From assembly GCF_003815875.1 (NCBI RefSeq), contig NZ_CP033924.1, positions 3,658,001 through 3,722,000 on the forward strand: DNA of 64,000 nt. The letters are read 5' to 3'. The position numbers were made by a program, and so were the translations under genes. This DNA is from Chryseobacterium lactis. Its GTDB lineage: Bacteria > Bacteroidota > Bacteroidia > Flavobacteriales > Weeksellaceae. Below, piece by piece: positions 10,162 through 18,883 of the stretch; position 1 is the stretch's first letter; the number at the start of each line of letters is the position of its first letter. The notes below the pieces were generated by a model that worked only from the letters and a program-made list of their open reading frames with translations, was not told the origin of the DNA and ran no database searches.

Positions 10162-12957
10162 TTATAAATTAAAATTGATTTCCATTCCGAAATAAGGATC
10201 ATAAGCACCTTTTCTGTTGATCGTAAATCCATTGATATTGTAAGGCGTATAATAACTGAAAAGCCTGTTTGCAAACATGGAAATGACAATCGCTTTATTT
10301 CTGAAACTTTTAGTCACCTTAAGGTTAAGGTTCATCTCCATAGGCCTTCTGGACGCATTATACCAATCGTTATTCTGAGCGATAATCAGATTTTCGAGGA
10401 TTGCTCCCCGTGCTGCATCAGCGTTAAAAGGGAAAATATTACCGTCCTGATCTACATACTGGCTGGGAATTCCGCTCATCGGATCTAATTTTCTCATAGA
10501 ATACCATGAAAACTGAAAAGAAGAGGAAAATATAAGATCCAGTTTTGGAATATAAGTATCTAGCATCAGGTTGGTGTTCAGCACTTCGTTCACTGAGCTC
10601 GGTTCCATGCCTTCATAGAGCCCGAGATAAGGGTAAGGTCTTCCATTGATCACCAGATCACGTCCCCTGTAGACCGGAAGGCTATTTCCGTATTTTGTAC
10701 GGAACCAGGCGCCATTGATGGTAAACCTGGTGTTTATTACCGGAATCCGGTTGGATGAATATTGAAATTCTACTCCTTCCTTATCTATTTTACTGCCATT
10801 TCGCTGCGTTGAATAGGTGAAATTTTCATTAATATTCTGATAAGGCAGTTTGTTTACATCCGGTGGAGAGGTCAGGGTATTGTGGTCAAGGTTTGAAGTA
10901 TCATACTTTTTGTACTGATATACCGCGTATTCATTCATTGAACGGAAAGCGTTACGCATGTTTTCCTTAAAGACAGTAACCGATAACTGGTGCAATCCAA
11001 GGCTGAAATCGATTCTTGCTTCCAACTTCTCATTGATAGCAGGTTCTATTTCCGGGTTCTGTGGATTATAAATCATCGTTTTATAATTAACCCTTCTGTA
11101 ATCCGGGTTATTGTGGAAATAATTCAGCTGCTGAAGGTCTTTATAAATCAGTTCCGGATAGAGCAGATTAAGATCAGGGAATAAACTTTGTCTTCCATAA
11201 CCCAATGTTAATGCAAGTTGTGCCCTTTTGTTAATGATGTTAAATGAGGGAAGATTCCATTGAAGATTGGCCCGCGGATCTGCATACATCTTTCCATTCA
11301 TGGTGAATCCGGACGGAAGGTTCATCATCATATTCCCTCTCACTCCCAGCGCCAGGGTCAGTTGATGCCTTCCGATATCTGTCGAGCTGATGGTTTCCAG
11401 AAATAATGCTGACGTAATGTAAGCAGGAATATTCCGATAAGGACGAGGTCTGAAAGTAGCCTTCGGATCTATCGGCCTTACAACGTCAAACTGTTGTCCA
11501 TGGCCCCAGTTTTTACTCAATTGCCAATCAAATCCTGCGTTGATATCTGTTTTGAAAGGCTTACAATTGAGCTGGAAATTATTCACCATCTTTACGAATA
11601 CATCAAGTGGTTTTCCATCCACAATATAATCGGAAATGTATTGTGCTTCAGGATAGTAGCCGTCATGTTCTCCCTCAGTTCTGGATAAAGGAAAAGCCGT
11701 TGCATTTTCAAGCTGTATAAACTTGGTTTGCTTTATTTTATCAAATCTCTGATTAACAGTTGCCTGAATTTCTGTGGATTTGAAAAATGAAGATTTCTCT
11801 CTTGTGTAAGTATATGAGTTGGAAAGACTTATCAGATGGTTATTCACTTTATATGAATTCAAATCCGAAAGGTCGGCATCAGGATCAGACTTTGAGCCAT
11901 CCAGAGATCCGGTATAACTAAAGCTTGTTTGCCACCTGGAATTTCCGTGATCATGCTTTTTTTCCTTTACTAAAGCAAAATTGGTGGTTATTCTTTTATA
12001 ATTTTCCAACCTGTCTCTCGGGTCGGATTTGGCATTCAGGTAATCGATTCCGACATTGATTTTCAGATCTTTCTCTTTATTTTCAAAACCTTTATTCACC
12101 GCAAAAAGCTTACTGTACCCATCTGCTTTGAACCTGGCTTTCCATCTTGTATACCCTGATTTATTGGTGATTTTTACAATTCCTGAGGTCAGATTTCCAT
12201 AAATGACAGACGGAATTCCTCGAAGGATTTCTACCTTTTCAATCTGATCTGTAGAAATGGTTCGCATATCTACGCCGCTCGTGATATTTAACCTTCTTTT
12301 TAATCCGTTATTGGTTTTGTCTAAAAAATCATAGGTATACTGAAGATTGGCTCCCGAGTTCAACGGAGCACCATCTACAAGAAACATCGTTCCCATGGCA
12401 GAGGTGTTGTAATCGCTGCCGGGATTTCCTGTTTCACGAAGACTGATCTTATTGACCTGATTCAAAACGGGATCCCCGGATCTTCCTCCAGGAAGTAATT
12501 CCAAAAGATCAGTAAAACTCGAAGGTTGTAAGTGTTGCATCGCACGCTGATTGATCAATGAGGAAGAGGTAAGGCCTTTACCTTCTTTGGCAGTAATCAC
12601 AACTTCTTCAATGTTGTTTACCTTTTGTGACAGAGAAAGGGTATATGTTTTTGCTTTTGTAACAGATATGCTGGCAGAATGCTCAACGATGCCATTCTTG
12701 TGAACTTCTACCTGATAGCTGCCCGAAACAACAGATAGAGTTGCGATTCCCTTGTCATTGGTTTTAACAGAATATTTATTTTCAGTGGAAAATATTTGTA
12801 TCTCCGAGTCTTTAATCAGGTCAGATTGATTGTCTTTAATCTCAAAAGTAATGACAATCAATCTGTCCTGCGACTTGACTGTTGTAAGACCGATAAAGAA
12901 AAAGAAAAGAGTGAAAAATTGAAATTTAAAAGGAAATTGAGGATCATTATCTACCAT
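10162..12957 (-). CDS. TonB-dependent receptor with carboxypeptidase-like domain
   Basis: A 931-residue outer-membrane receptor. A signal peptide (hydrophobic FFTLFFFFIGL) is followed by a CarboxypepD_reg-like domain (about 30-110), a TonB-box region (IEEVVITAKEGKG, about 116-128), a plug domain (residues about 135-260, with VEILRGIPSVIYGNLTSGIV) and a 22-strand-type barrel ending in FGMEINFNL. This is a classical TonB receptor, not a SusC. It leads the DUF4876-DUF6850-peroxidase operon and probably imports the operon's substrate. A -7 element (TAACTTTG) lies at 12976-12983. Ligand unknown; iron or another metal complex is a guess from the peroxidase partner. Confidence 0.9.
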   Translation of the reverse strand: MVDNDPQFPFKFQFFTLFFFFIGLTTVKSQDRLIVITFEIKDNQSDLIKDSEIQIFSTENKYSVKTNDKGIATLSVVSGSYQVEVHKNGIVEHSASISVTKAKTYTLSLSQKVNNIEEVVITAKEGKGLTSSSLINQRAMQHLQPSSFTDLLELLPGGRSGDPVLNQVNKISLRETGNPGSDYNTSAMGTMFLVDGAPLNSGANLQYTYDFLDKTNNGLKRRLNITSGVDMRTISTDQIEKVEILRGIPSVIYGNLTSGIVKITNKSGYTRWKARFKADGYSKLFAVNKGFENKEKDLKINVGIDYLNAKSDPRDRLENYKRITTNFALVKEKKHDHGNSRWQTSFSYTGSLDGSKSDPDADLSDLNSYKVNNHLISLSNSYTYTREKSSFFKSTEIQATVNQRFDKIKQTKFIQLENATAFPLSRTEGEHDGYYPEAQYISDYIVDGKPLDVFVKMVNNFQLNCKPFKTDINAGFDWQLSKNWGHGQQFDVVRPIDPKATFRPRPYRNIPAYITSALFLETISSTDIGRHQLTLALGVRGNMMMNLPSGFTMNGKMYADPRANLQWNLPSFNIINKRAQLALTLGYGRQSLFPDLNLLYPELIYKDLQQLNYFHNNPDYRRVNYKTMIYNPQNPEIEPAINEKLEARIDFSLGLHQLSVTVFKENMRNAFRSMNEYAVYQYKKYDTSNLDHNTLTSPPDVNKLPYQNINENFTYSTQRNGSKIDKEGVEFQYSSNRIPVINTRFTINGAWFRTKYGNSLPVYRGRDLVINGRPYPYLGLYEGMEPSSVNEVLNTNLMLDTYIPKLDLIFSSSFQFSWYSMRKLDPMSGIPSQYVDQDGNIFPFNADAARGAILENLIIAQNNDWYNASRRPMEMNLNLKVTKSFRNKAIVISMFANRLFSYYTPYNINGFTINRKGAYDPYFGMEINFNL

Positions 12958-12975
12958 CTGGCATTATTCTTTCGG

Positions 12976-12983
12976 CAAAGTTA
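12976..12983 (-). promoter_or_regulatory. Putative -7 element of the TonB-DUF4876 operon
   Basis: Read on the minus strand the sequence is TAACTTTG, a perfect match to the TAnnTTTG -7 element of Bacteroidota promoters, 18 bases before the receptor start codon. I see no clear TTG at the expected -33 spacing. Confidence 0.45.
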
Positions 12984-13204
12984 GGAGCCTCAGAATAAGT
13001 TTGCTAATTTTATTTAGAATAATTTAAAATAAATGACGAAAATCATTTTAAAAATTGAAGAGAATAGGAGAGATATGTACTAACTTTAATAAGTGTTTTG
13101 TTTTGAAATAATCTTTATCCATAAGGCTTTTTAACAGATTGTTCCGTTTTTATATGTTGATTATTTCCCTTTGTATTTTTTAGAGTTATTTTGTTTAATT
13201 GAAT
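12984..13204. other. Intergenic AT-rich stretch between TonB operon and lipase-like gene
   Basis: The gap between the receptor start (12957) and the hydrolase stop (13274) is 316 bases. It holds the -7 element listed at 12976 and the terminator at 13205; the rest is AT-rich, and I see no small gene, repeat or clear operator in it. Confidence 0.5.
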
Positions 13205-13232
13205 AAAAAAGGCACTCCATTGCTGAAGCGCC
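13205..13232 (-). terminator. Rho-independent terminator of the T9SS hydrolase gene
   Basis: On the minus strand GGCGCT pairs with AGTGCC (one G-T wobble) and is followed by six T. It lies about 40 bases beyond the stop of the minus-strand hydrolase at 13274. Confidence 0.65.
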
Positions 13233-13273
13233 AAAAATTAACTTGAAATGATATTTATAGAATGGATTAGATG

Positions 13274-15239
13274 TTACAATTTTACTTTCTTATTGACTGT
13301 CTTCCCATTAGAAAGTGTGATCTGTACCAAATAAATTCCCGACTCTAAGCTTCCCGATTCAAAGCGGGGCTGATTTACCTCCTGCTGCTGAACTAAAGCT
13401 CCGGAAATACTGTAGATACTGATGTTTTTTATACCACTGTCTGCTTTCACCTTAACCTGTCGGTTCTCGGCAAAAATAGCTGCATCGTTTCCTGATAAAC
13501 GGGTTTCATTGCCGGAAACTTTATTAAACTGAAGATTATAATAAGAGGTAACGACTTCAAATGTATAGTTCTGATGATCAAGATTCTGTAGATTAATTCC
13601 TCCGTTTTCCTGATATTGTTCTTTGGAAATGGTTCTGATCAGATTTTTATTGCTATCGAAAATATTAACAGAGGAAAGTTCATCCTGGTCAATTTTTAAT
13701 TTTAAAACAGAGTTATTCTCTGACTGTACAATCTCATTTTCAGCGACTTCTTTAGGTGTGTTTTTAATGTAAGGAATCATTTTATTTTCATTGTTTTCTG
13801 AGACCTTCAATAGATACACCCCGTCTTTTAAAGAAGATAGATTCTGCGCAACAGCCGATCTGCCGGCAGCTTTTTCTTTATTAAAATCTGTAATCTCCAC
13901 CAGCTGAATATTTCCAAGATCCGGTTTAATCTGGGAAGAAGACAAAGGATTGATTTCTGATGCAACATTGCCTGGAGCCTTTTTGCCAAAAATAGAACCA
14001 GCAATAGCCCATTGGTTAAGGAGTCCTCCGCTTCTCAACGTATTGAATTTGGCATTAGACGCAATCACGAAAGGTACAATGCCGCCTACATGGCCTAATG
14101 GTCCCCAATAAAAGGCTTCTAATTTATATTTATTCAAATCCCACCAGGAATAATAACCACGTTGTACATCAATGGTTTTGGAAGTGTTTTCCGGCGGAAT
14201 GGCCAGATCTACAGTAGAATGTCCCAATGTCATTGGCATTTTATTGTACCAGTCATACACATCTTTCTGCTTCATGCATTTTCTGAGATTATTATTGGGA
14301 TTATTGGTGACATCTTTGATGAAATTGTCGGTAAATAATTTTCTCCATATAAAAGGCCCCCATAATAAACCTCCATTATCCTGGACAACATGATAGTTGT
14401 ACCGATCCAGATATTCTGCAGAAATTACTTCCGAAATATCATTCGTATACGTTTTATATCCCGTTGTGTTGCAGCTGTTAAGAACATTGGCCAGGAAGGC
14501 GGTAAAAGGATAAATATCTTTCTGAAGAACTCCTTTATTGAGGGTGACATCAGAGAAATCGTAAGGTCCGTCTCCCATGTAGGCATATTTGAATTTTAAG
14601 TTGTTGGGGTTGGATACACTTAACCTTTTGATGGTAGACATTGCCGCATGAGCTCCCTGCGAATATCCGGCTATAAAATATTCATCGTAGCGTTTCACTC
14701 CCAACTGGGCAAGGACTCTATTGGCTGCACTCACAAAGTCAATCGTAGCTCCTGCTTCAGTAGCATAATCTACATATGGATGAACGCCGTCTCCGGTTCC
14801 CATCCCAACGTAGTCAGGAGCCATCAAAATATAACCATTGAGGACATAAGAAAGTTCAACAACAAAACCTGCTGTCATAGTTCCCTTAAAATTTGAAGGA
14901 ACATTTTCCCTGCTGTCTGTTGTACCGTGATCCGATACTACGGTTGAAAGCTTAAAACCTACGTTAGGAAACATAAGCATTCCCGTAGCTTTTACAAGAT
15001 TGTTAAATTCATTTTTGGTGTAATAAGTGATTTTATATCCTTTTAATCCTACATTGAAGTTGTTGAGATAACTTACAAAATCCGGAGCATTTTGTTCCCC
15101 CAGATTATTGGCAATGAAATTAGCAACTCCTTGCGGGGTTAGGTCAAGTTTTTGCTCGGCACTTATAAGATCACCTGCTTGCTGGGCAAAGTACAGCGGG
15201 GCAGCCAGGCCTAATAAAAAAGTCGTAATTTTTTTTCAT
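13274..15239 (-). CDS. T9SS-secreted alpha/beta hydrolase (lipase-like), frameshifted at start
   Basis: The intact reading frame begins downstream of a misplaced start. The ATG at 15239 is followed by A8 (15229-15236), so the frame ends after 22 codons. With A7 it reads MKKITTFLLG..., a normal signal peptide (cut near AQQ) that runs into the hydrolase: 654 residues in all. As it stands, the first ATG in the long frame is at 14980, which lacks the signal peptide. The catalytic domain has GYSQG (nucleophile Ser193 of the restored protein) and DYVGMGTG, as in secretory lipases. The last 80 residues are a T9SS type A sorting domain (SGIYLVQITLSNGKTVNKKVKL pattern). It may be phase-variable, a pseudogene or a sequence error. 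Confidence 0.8.
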
Positions 15240-15350
15240 ATTTTCATTTTTTTAATGGTATTAAAGTAATGTATTTAATGAAAATATAATAAAATTGCGA
15301 CATTAATAATTATTCAATGAATATCAATTCTCTGGAAAGTGAGTAAAATA

Positions 15351-15380
15351 AAAGAGTCTGATCACCTGACCAGACTCTTT
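15351..15380 (-). terminator. Bidirectional hairpin terminator after the acyl-CoA dehydrogenase gene
   Basis: AAAGAGTCTG pairs perfectly with CAGACTCTTT around a ten-base loop, with T/A runs on the outer sides. It lies 20 bases past the stop of the minus-strand gene at 15400. Confidence 0.7.
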
Positions 15381-15399
15381 CAATATATTTTTGCTTTAT

Positions 15400-16578
15400 C
15401 TAAAAAGCGTTGATTCCTGTAATATCTAAACCGGTGATTAACAAATGAACGTCATGAGTTCCCTCATAAGTAATTACTGATTCTAAATTGGCTGCGTGTC
15501 TCATCATTGGGAATTCACCCATGATACCCATACCTCCAAGAATCTGTCTTGATTCTCTTGCAATGTCAATAGCCATTTTCACGTTATTGCGTTTTGCCAT
15601 TGAAATCTGAGCAGGAGTAGCTTTGTGATCATTTTTAAGATTTCCTAACTGAAGACATAGCAACTGAGCCTTTGTAATTTCAGTTAAAAATTCAGCTAAT
15701 TTTTTCTGTTGAAGCTGATAAGAACCAATCGGCTTACCAAACTGCTTTCTTTCTTTAGAATATTGAACTGCCGTGCAATAGCAATCAATAGCAGCACCGA
15801 TTACGCCCCATGAAATTCCGTATCTGGCAGAATTCAGACAAGATAAAGGTCCTTTCAACCCTGTAACTCCCGGTAGAAGATTTTCTTTAGGAACTTTTAC
15901 ATCGTTGAATACCAATTCTCCTGTTTTAGAAGCTCTTAAGCTCCATTTATTATGAGTTTCCGGAGTTGTGAAGCCTTCCATTCCTCTTTCAACGATCAAT
16001 CCCTGTACTTTTCCTTCCTCATTTTTTGCCCAAACTACTGCAATATCGCAAACTGGAGAGTTGGTGATCCACATTTTAGCTCCATTTAAAAGATAATGAT
16101 CTCCCATATCTTTAAAATAAGTTTCCATAGAACTTGGGTCGGAACCATGGTTAGGCTCTGTCAATCCAAAAGATCCGATCATTTCTCCCGCAGCAAGCTT
16201 AGGAAGGTATTTCTTTTTCTGTTCTTCGGAACCGAATTCATTAATTGGGAACATCACCAAAGAACTCTGTACGGAAGCAGCAGAACGTACTGCAGAATCT
16301 CCTCTTTCCAATTCCTGCATAATCAAACCGTAAGAAATCTGGTCTAATCCTGAACCTCCATACTCCACTGGAATATAAGGACCTAATGCTCCGATTTTCC
16401 CTAATTCTCTCATAAGTCCGGGAATATCTGTATGATTTTGAGCAGCCTGGTCAATCTGCGGCATTACAAAACTTTCAACCCAGTCTCTTACAGATTGGCG
16501 AATCAGTTTGTGTTCTTCAGTAAGTAAAGCATCAATTCCATAATAATCAGGGATGCTTGTAAGAGGATAATATGACAT
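15400..16578 (-). CDS. gcdH: Acyl-CoA dehydrogenase, glutaryl-CoA dehydrogenase-like
   Basis: A 392-residue flavoenzyme with the usual three parts: N-terminal helices, a central beta domain (GSFGLTEPNHGSDPSSM near 125; MWITNSP near 155) and C-terminal helices (RKQFGKPIGSYQLQQKKLA near 290). The catalytic base is the Glu of TYEGTHDVH near residue 372, the position and context used by glutaryl-CoA dehydrogenase, which oxidises and decarboxylates glutaryl-CoA to crotonyl-CoA in lysine/tryptophan breakdown. Full family length. No other degradation gene is adjacent, so the substrate rests on sequence resemblance; another short-chain acyl-CoA is possible. Confidence 0.85.
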   Translation of the reverse strand: MSYYPLTSIPDYYGIDALLTEEHKLIRQSVRDWVESFVMPQIDQAAQNHTDIPGLMRELGKIGALGPYIPVEYGGSGLDQISYGLIMQELERGDSAVRSAASVQSSLVMFPINEFGSEEQKKKYLPKLAAGEMIGSFGLTEPNHGSDPSSMETYFKDMGDHYLLNGAKMWITNSPVCDIAVVWAKNEEGKVQGLIVERGMEGFTTPETHNKWSLRASKTGELVFNDVKVPKENLLPGVTGLKGPLSCLNSARYGISWGVIGAAIDCYCTAVQYSKERKQFGKPIGSYQLQQKKLAEFLTEITKAQLLCLQLGNLKNDHKATPAQISMAKRNNVKMAIDIARESRQILGGMGIMGEFPMMRHAANLESVITYEGTHDVHLLITGLDITGINAF

Positions 16579-16707
16579 GATTTTTTGATTTTGTTAAAAA
16601 TAACATTTTTCGTGGTGTTCTGAAAATTTTTTTGAAAACTTATATTGATGTTGGTTTTCAATTATATAACGCCTTCCGAAGCCATTTTAGTGCTTTGTTG
16701 CATCATT

Positions 16708-17496
16708 TCAGACTTCCTCATCATTTGAGATAGGGTACTGATTGGTAGCATTGTGAACTTTAGTTTTGAATTTATACAGGTAAGGAGCCTTATTGGCAGA
16801 ACCGTCATAGAGCTTTTCTAACCGGTCCAGAATATTTAAACTTAAAATTTTTCGCTGGAAATTATTTCTTCTGAATTTTTGTCCTAAAATAGTTTCATAA
16901 AGAGACTGAAGGTCTTTCATCGTAAACTTTTCAGGAAGAAGGTTGCTGGCTGCAACTTCAGTGTTGATATTCATTCTTAAATATTCAAGACCAGTTTCTA
17001 TAATTCTGTCGTGATCAAATGCCATTTTAGGCAGTTTGCTCACTTCAAACCATTCACAGCTTTCATTGAATGCGTCCGGAAAAGTATTGGCCAACGAGAA
17101 ATCGATCAGACTGCAATAGCCGACTGTAACGAATCGCTGAAAAATCCAGTGCTCCCCGGGAACTTCAATTCCCTTATTTTTAAGAAGAATCTGGTGAACA
17201 TTGTTTTCGGTACGGTCTATTCTTCCAAACGTATGAAATTGTTTTAAAAATAAGTCTTTAAGTTGGGTTCTTTCATACAGAACTCTCTCCGCAGCTTCCC
17301 GCAGATCTTCATCATTGAAAACAAAACCACCCGGAAGCGACCACAAATCAAGGTCATGATATTTCAAAAGCAATACCTTCAAAATATTATTATGAAACCC
17401 GAATATGGTGCAGTCCACTGATATATGGGCGACAAAATCTTTGGTGTCGATCAGTTCCCGAAGTGTTTCTTTGCTTTTTGTGTCTTTGATTTTCAT
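16708..17496 (-). CDS. Nudix-type transcriptional regulator (NrtR/AraR-like)
   Basis: A 262-residue protein with an N-terminal Nudix fold (about 25-165) and a C-terminal winged-helix (about 190-245, FRRNNFQRKILSLNILDRL). The Nudix box starts as GGFVFNDEDLREAAERVL but the RExxEE core is degraded (AERVLYERTQL), so it should bind a ligand rather than hydrolyse it. Regulators of this build control NAD or sugar catabolism in Bacteroidota. The gene follows the MFS gene by 23 bases and both are divergent from the SusC operon, so it is the best candidate regulator of the glucan locus; no AraC-, HTCS- or sigma/anti-sigma-type regulator is present. Confidence 0.82.
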   Translation of the reverse strand: MKIKDTKSKETLRELIDTKDFVAHISVDCTIFGFHNNILKVLLLKYHDLDLWSLPGGFVFNDEDLREAAERVLYERTQLKDLFLKQFHTFGRIDRTENNVHQILLKNKGIEVPGEHWIFQRFVTVGYCSLIDFSLANTFPDAFNESCEWFEVSKLPKMAFDHDRIIETGLEYLRMNINTEVAASNLLPEKFTMKDLQSLYETILGQKFRRNNFQRKILSLNILDRLEKLYDGSANKAPYLYKFKTKVHNATNQYPISNDEEV

Positions 17497-17519
17497 GGCA
17501 GTAAAAATAAAACTATTTT

Positions 17520-18707
17520 CTATATTTTCTTTTTCGATACATTAAAATATATCAAACTAATCACAAATAGTAGAATTACAGAAGATAAAATGTATAAAGG
17601 ATATAGGTGTAAAAGTTGTTTTTCAAATAAAATTGCCATAATAATAGAACTGACAGAGCTACCTAAAGATGAAAAAATGACAATCAGGGAGGTGAAAAGA
17701 TTAATTTTATCCTTATCAACCTGTGCAATCATTTTGGAGTTGATGACCGGATAGAGCGGTGATAAAAATAATCCAATTACCGGAAATAAAAAGAGAATTA
17801 ACCTGGAGTCTTCCGACTCAAAATATTGTATACCAACAATAATAATCAGTAAAGTTACAATGAAAGACATACATGAAATATAATAGCCATGTAATGGAAA
17901 TCTACGGATAACATTTGCTGTAATGGTCCTTCCTGCATAAGAAAATAATGCTAAAAAAGAAGTCGCCTGCAAAGCAAAAAATGAATTGACCTTCAGATGA
18001 TTTTTATAAAAAGAAGGAAGCCATGAATTGAATCCCTGTTCAACAAAAACAATGGAAAAAATAACGGCCAGAAACAGGAGTACGGCAGGTTTGGTAAATC
18101 CCGATAGTTCAGAAATGATGTTTTTATTTTCCAGTGGCTTAGATTCTGAAATGTCAGCCTTTACAAGCAAAAATATCGTTACAGCAGATAAAACGGCAAT
18201 CATTAAAAATCCGAATTTCCAGAATTCGGCATATTGACTGGAAATCACCCAGCCAAAGCCGGTATTCACTACAAAAATTCCAATCATGAATGACGCTTCA
18301 ACATTGCTCATTGTTTTTGCCAGTGATTTTTCATCCGAAATATTATTCCGGATAATCCCGAATACACAAATTTTACCGATGGCAAAACAAGCTCCAATAA
18401 TAGCAAACCAGACTTTATAAAACCAAAAGTCAGCGATGAAGGGAAGGAGACAGGAACAAAATCCGACAATGATTAATGCCAAGATAAGTGCTTTTTTGGT
18501 TCCCGTTTTATTAATGAAGCTTACCGCAAAAAGAGAAATAAAAGCAATAGGTAAATCTTTGAATGATTCTAAAAATCCCAGTTCACTATAAGTGATTTTG
18601 GCCTCAGCAAGCTGCAAAATGACAAGGCCCATACAGTTTAAAACCATCGAAAAAATAAGAAAACTAAGTTTGAGCGGAAGTGAAATATGAGAAAGCTTGG
18701 AGGTCAT
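17520..18707 (-). CDS. MFS transporter, probably sugar importer
   Basis: A 395-residue inner-membrane protein with about 12 hydrophobic helices in two halves and a charged loop around residue 195. The family is the major facilitator superfamily; conserved features are a KTGTKKAL segment after helix 2 and PLYPVINSKM in the second half. It shares an operon with the Nudix regulator and is divergent from SusC across a 176-base region, so it probably carries the glucose or small glucan released by the locus across the inner membrane. Substrate is inferred from context only. Confidence 0.82.
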   Translation of the reverse strand: MTSKLSHISLPLKLSFLIFSMVLNCMGLVILQLAEAKITYSELGFLESFKDLPIAFISLFAVSFINKTGTKKALILALIIVGFCSCLLPFIADFWFYKVWFAIIGACFAIGKICVFGIIRNNISDEKSLAKTMSNVEASFMIGIFVVNTGFGWVISSQYAEFWKFGFLMIAVLSAVTIFLLVKADISESKPLENKNIISELSGFTKPAVLLFLAVIFSIVFVEQGFNSWLPSFYKNHLKVNSFFALQATSFLALFSYAGRTITANVIRRFPLHGYYISCMSFIVTLLIIIVGIQYFESEDSRLILFLFPVIGLFLSPLYPVINSKMIAQVDKDKINLFTSLIVIFSSLGSSVSSIIMAILFEKQLLHLYPLYILSSVILLFVISLIYFNVSKKKI

Positions 18708-18852
18708 TTTGGGGATTAACTTTTTTATGTTTTTCTAATTTTTTAAGAAATATTAGTGCGAAGATAGGGCTTCTAACCCTCAAAAATAAAAGAAAAATTA
18801 AAATATTTATGAATATAATGTTAATTAATTGGAAAAAAATATATTTTTATTG

Positions 18853-18865
18853 TCTCAATTTGAGA
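18853..18865. promoter_or_regulatory. Inverted repeat upstream of susC, possible operator
   Basis: TCTCA-ATT-TGAGA lies 18 bases before the SusC start codon in the region shared with the divergent MFS-Nudix operon. The position suits an operator for the neighbouring Nudix regulator, but no binding evidence exists and short palindromes are common in AT-rich DNA. Confidence 0.3.
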
Positions 18866-18883
18866 ATTAAACAATAACTGTAT

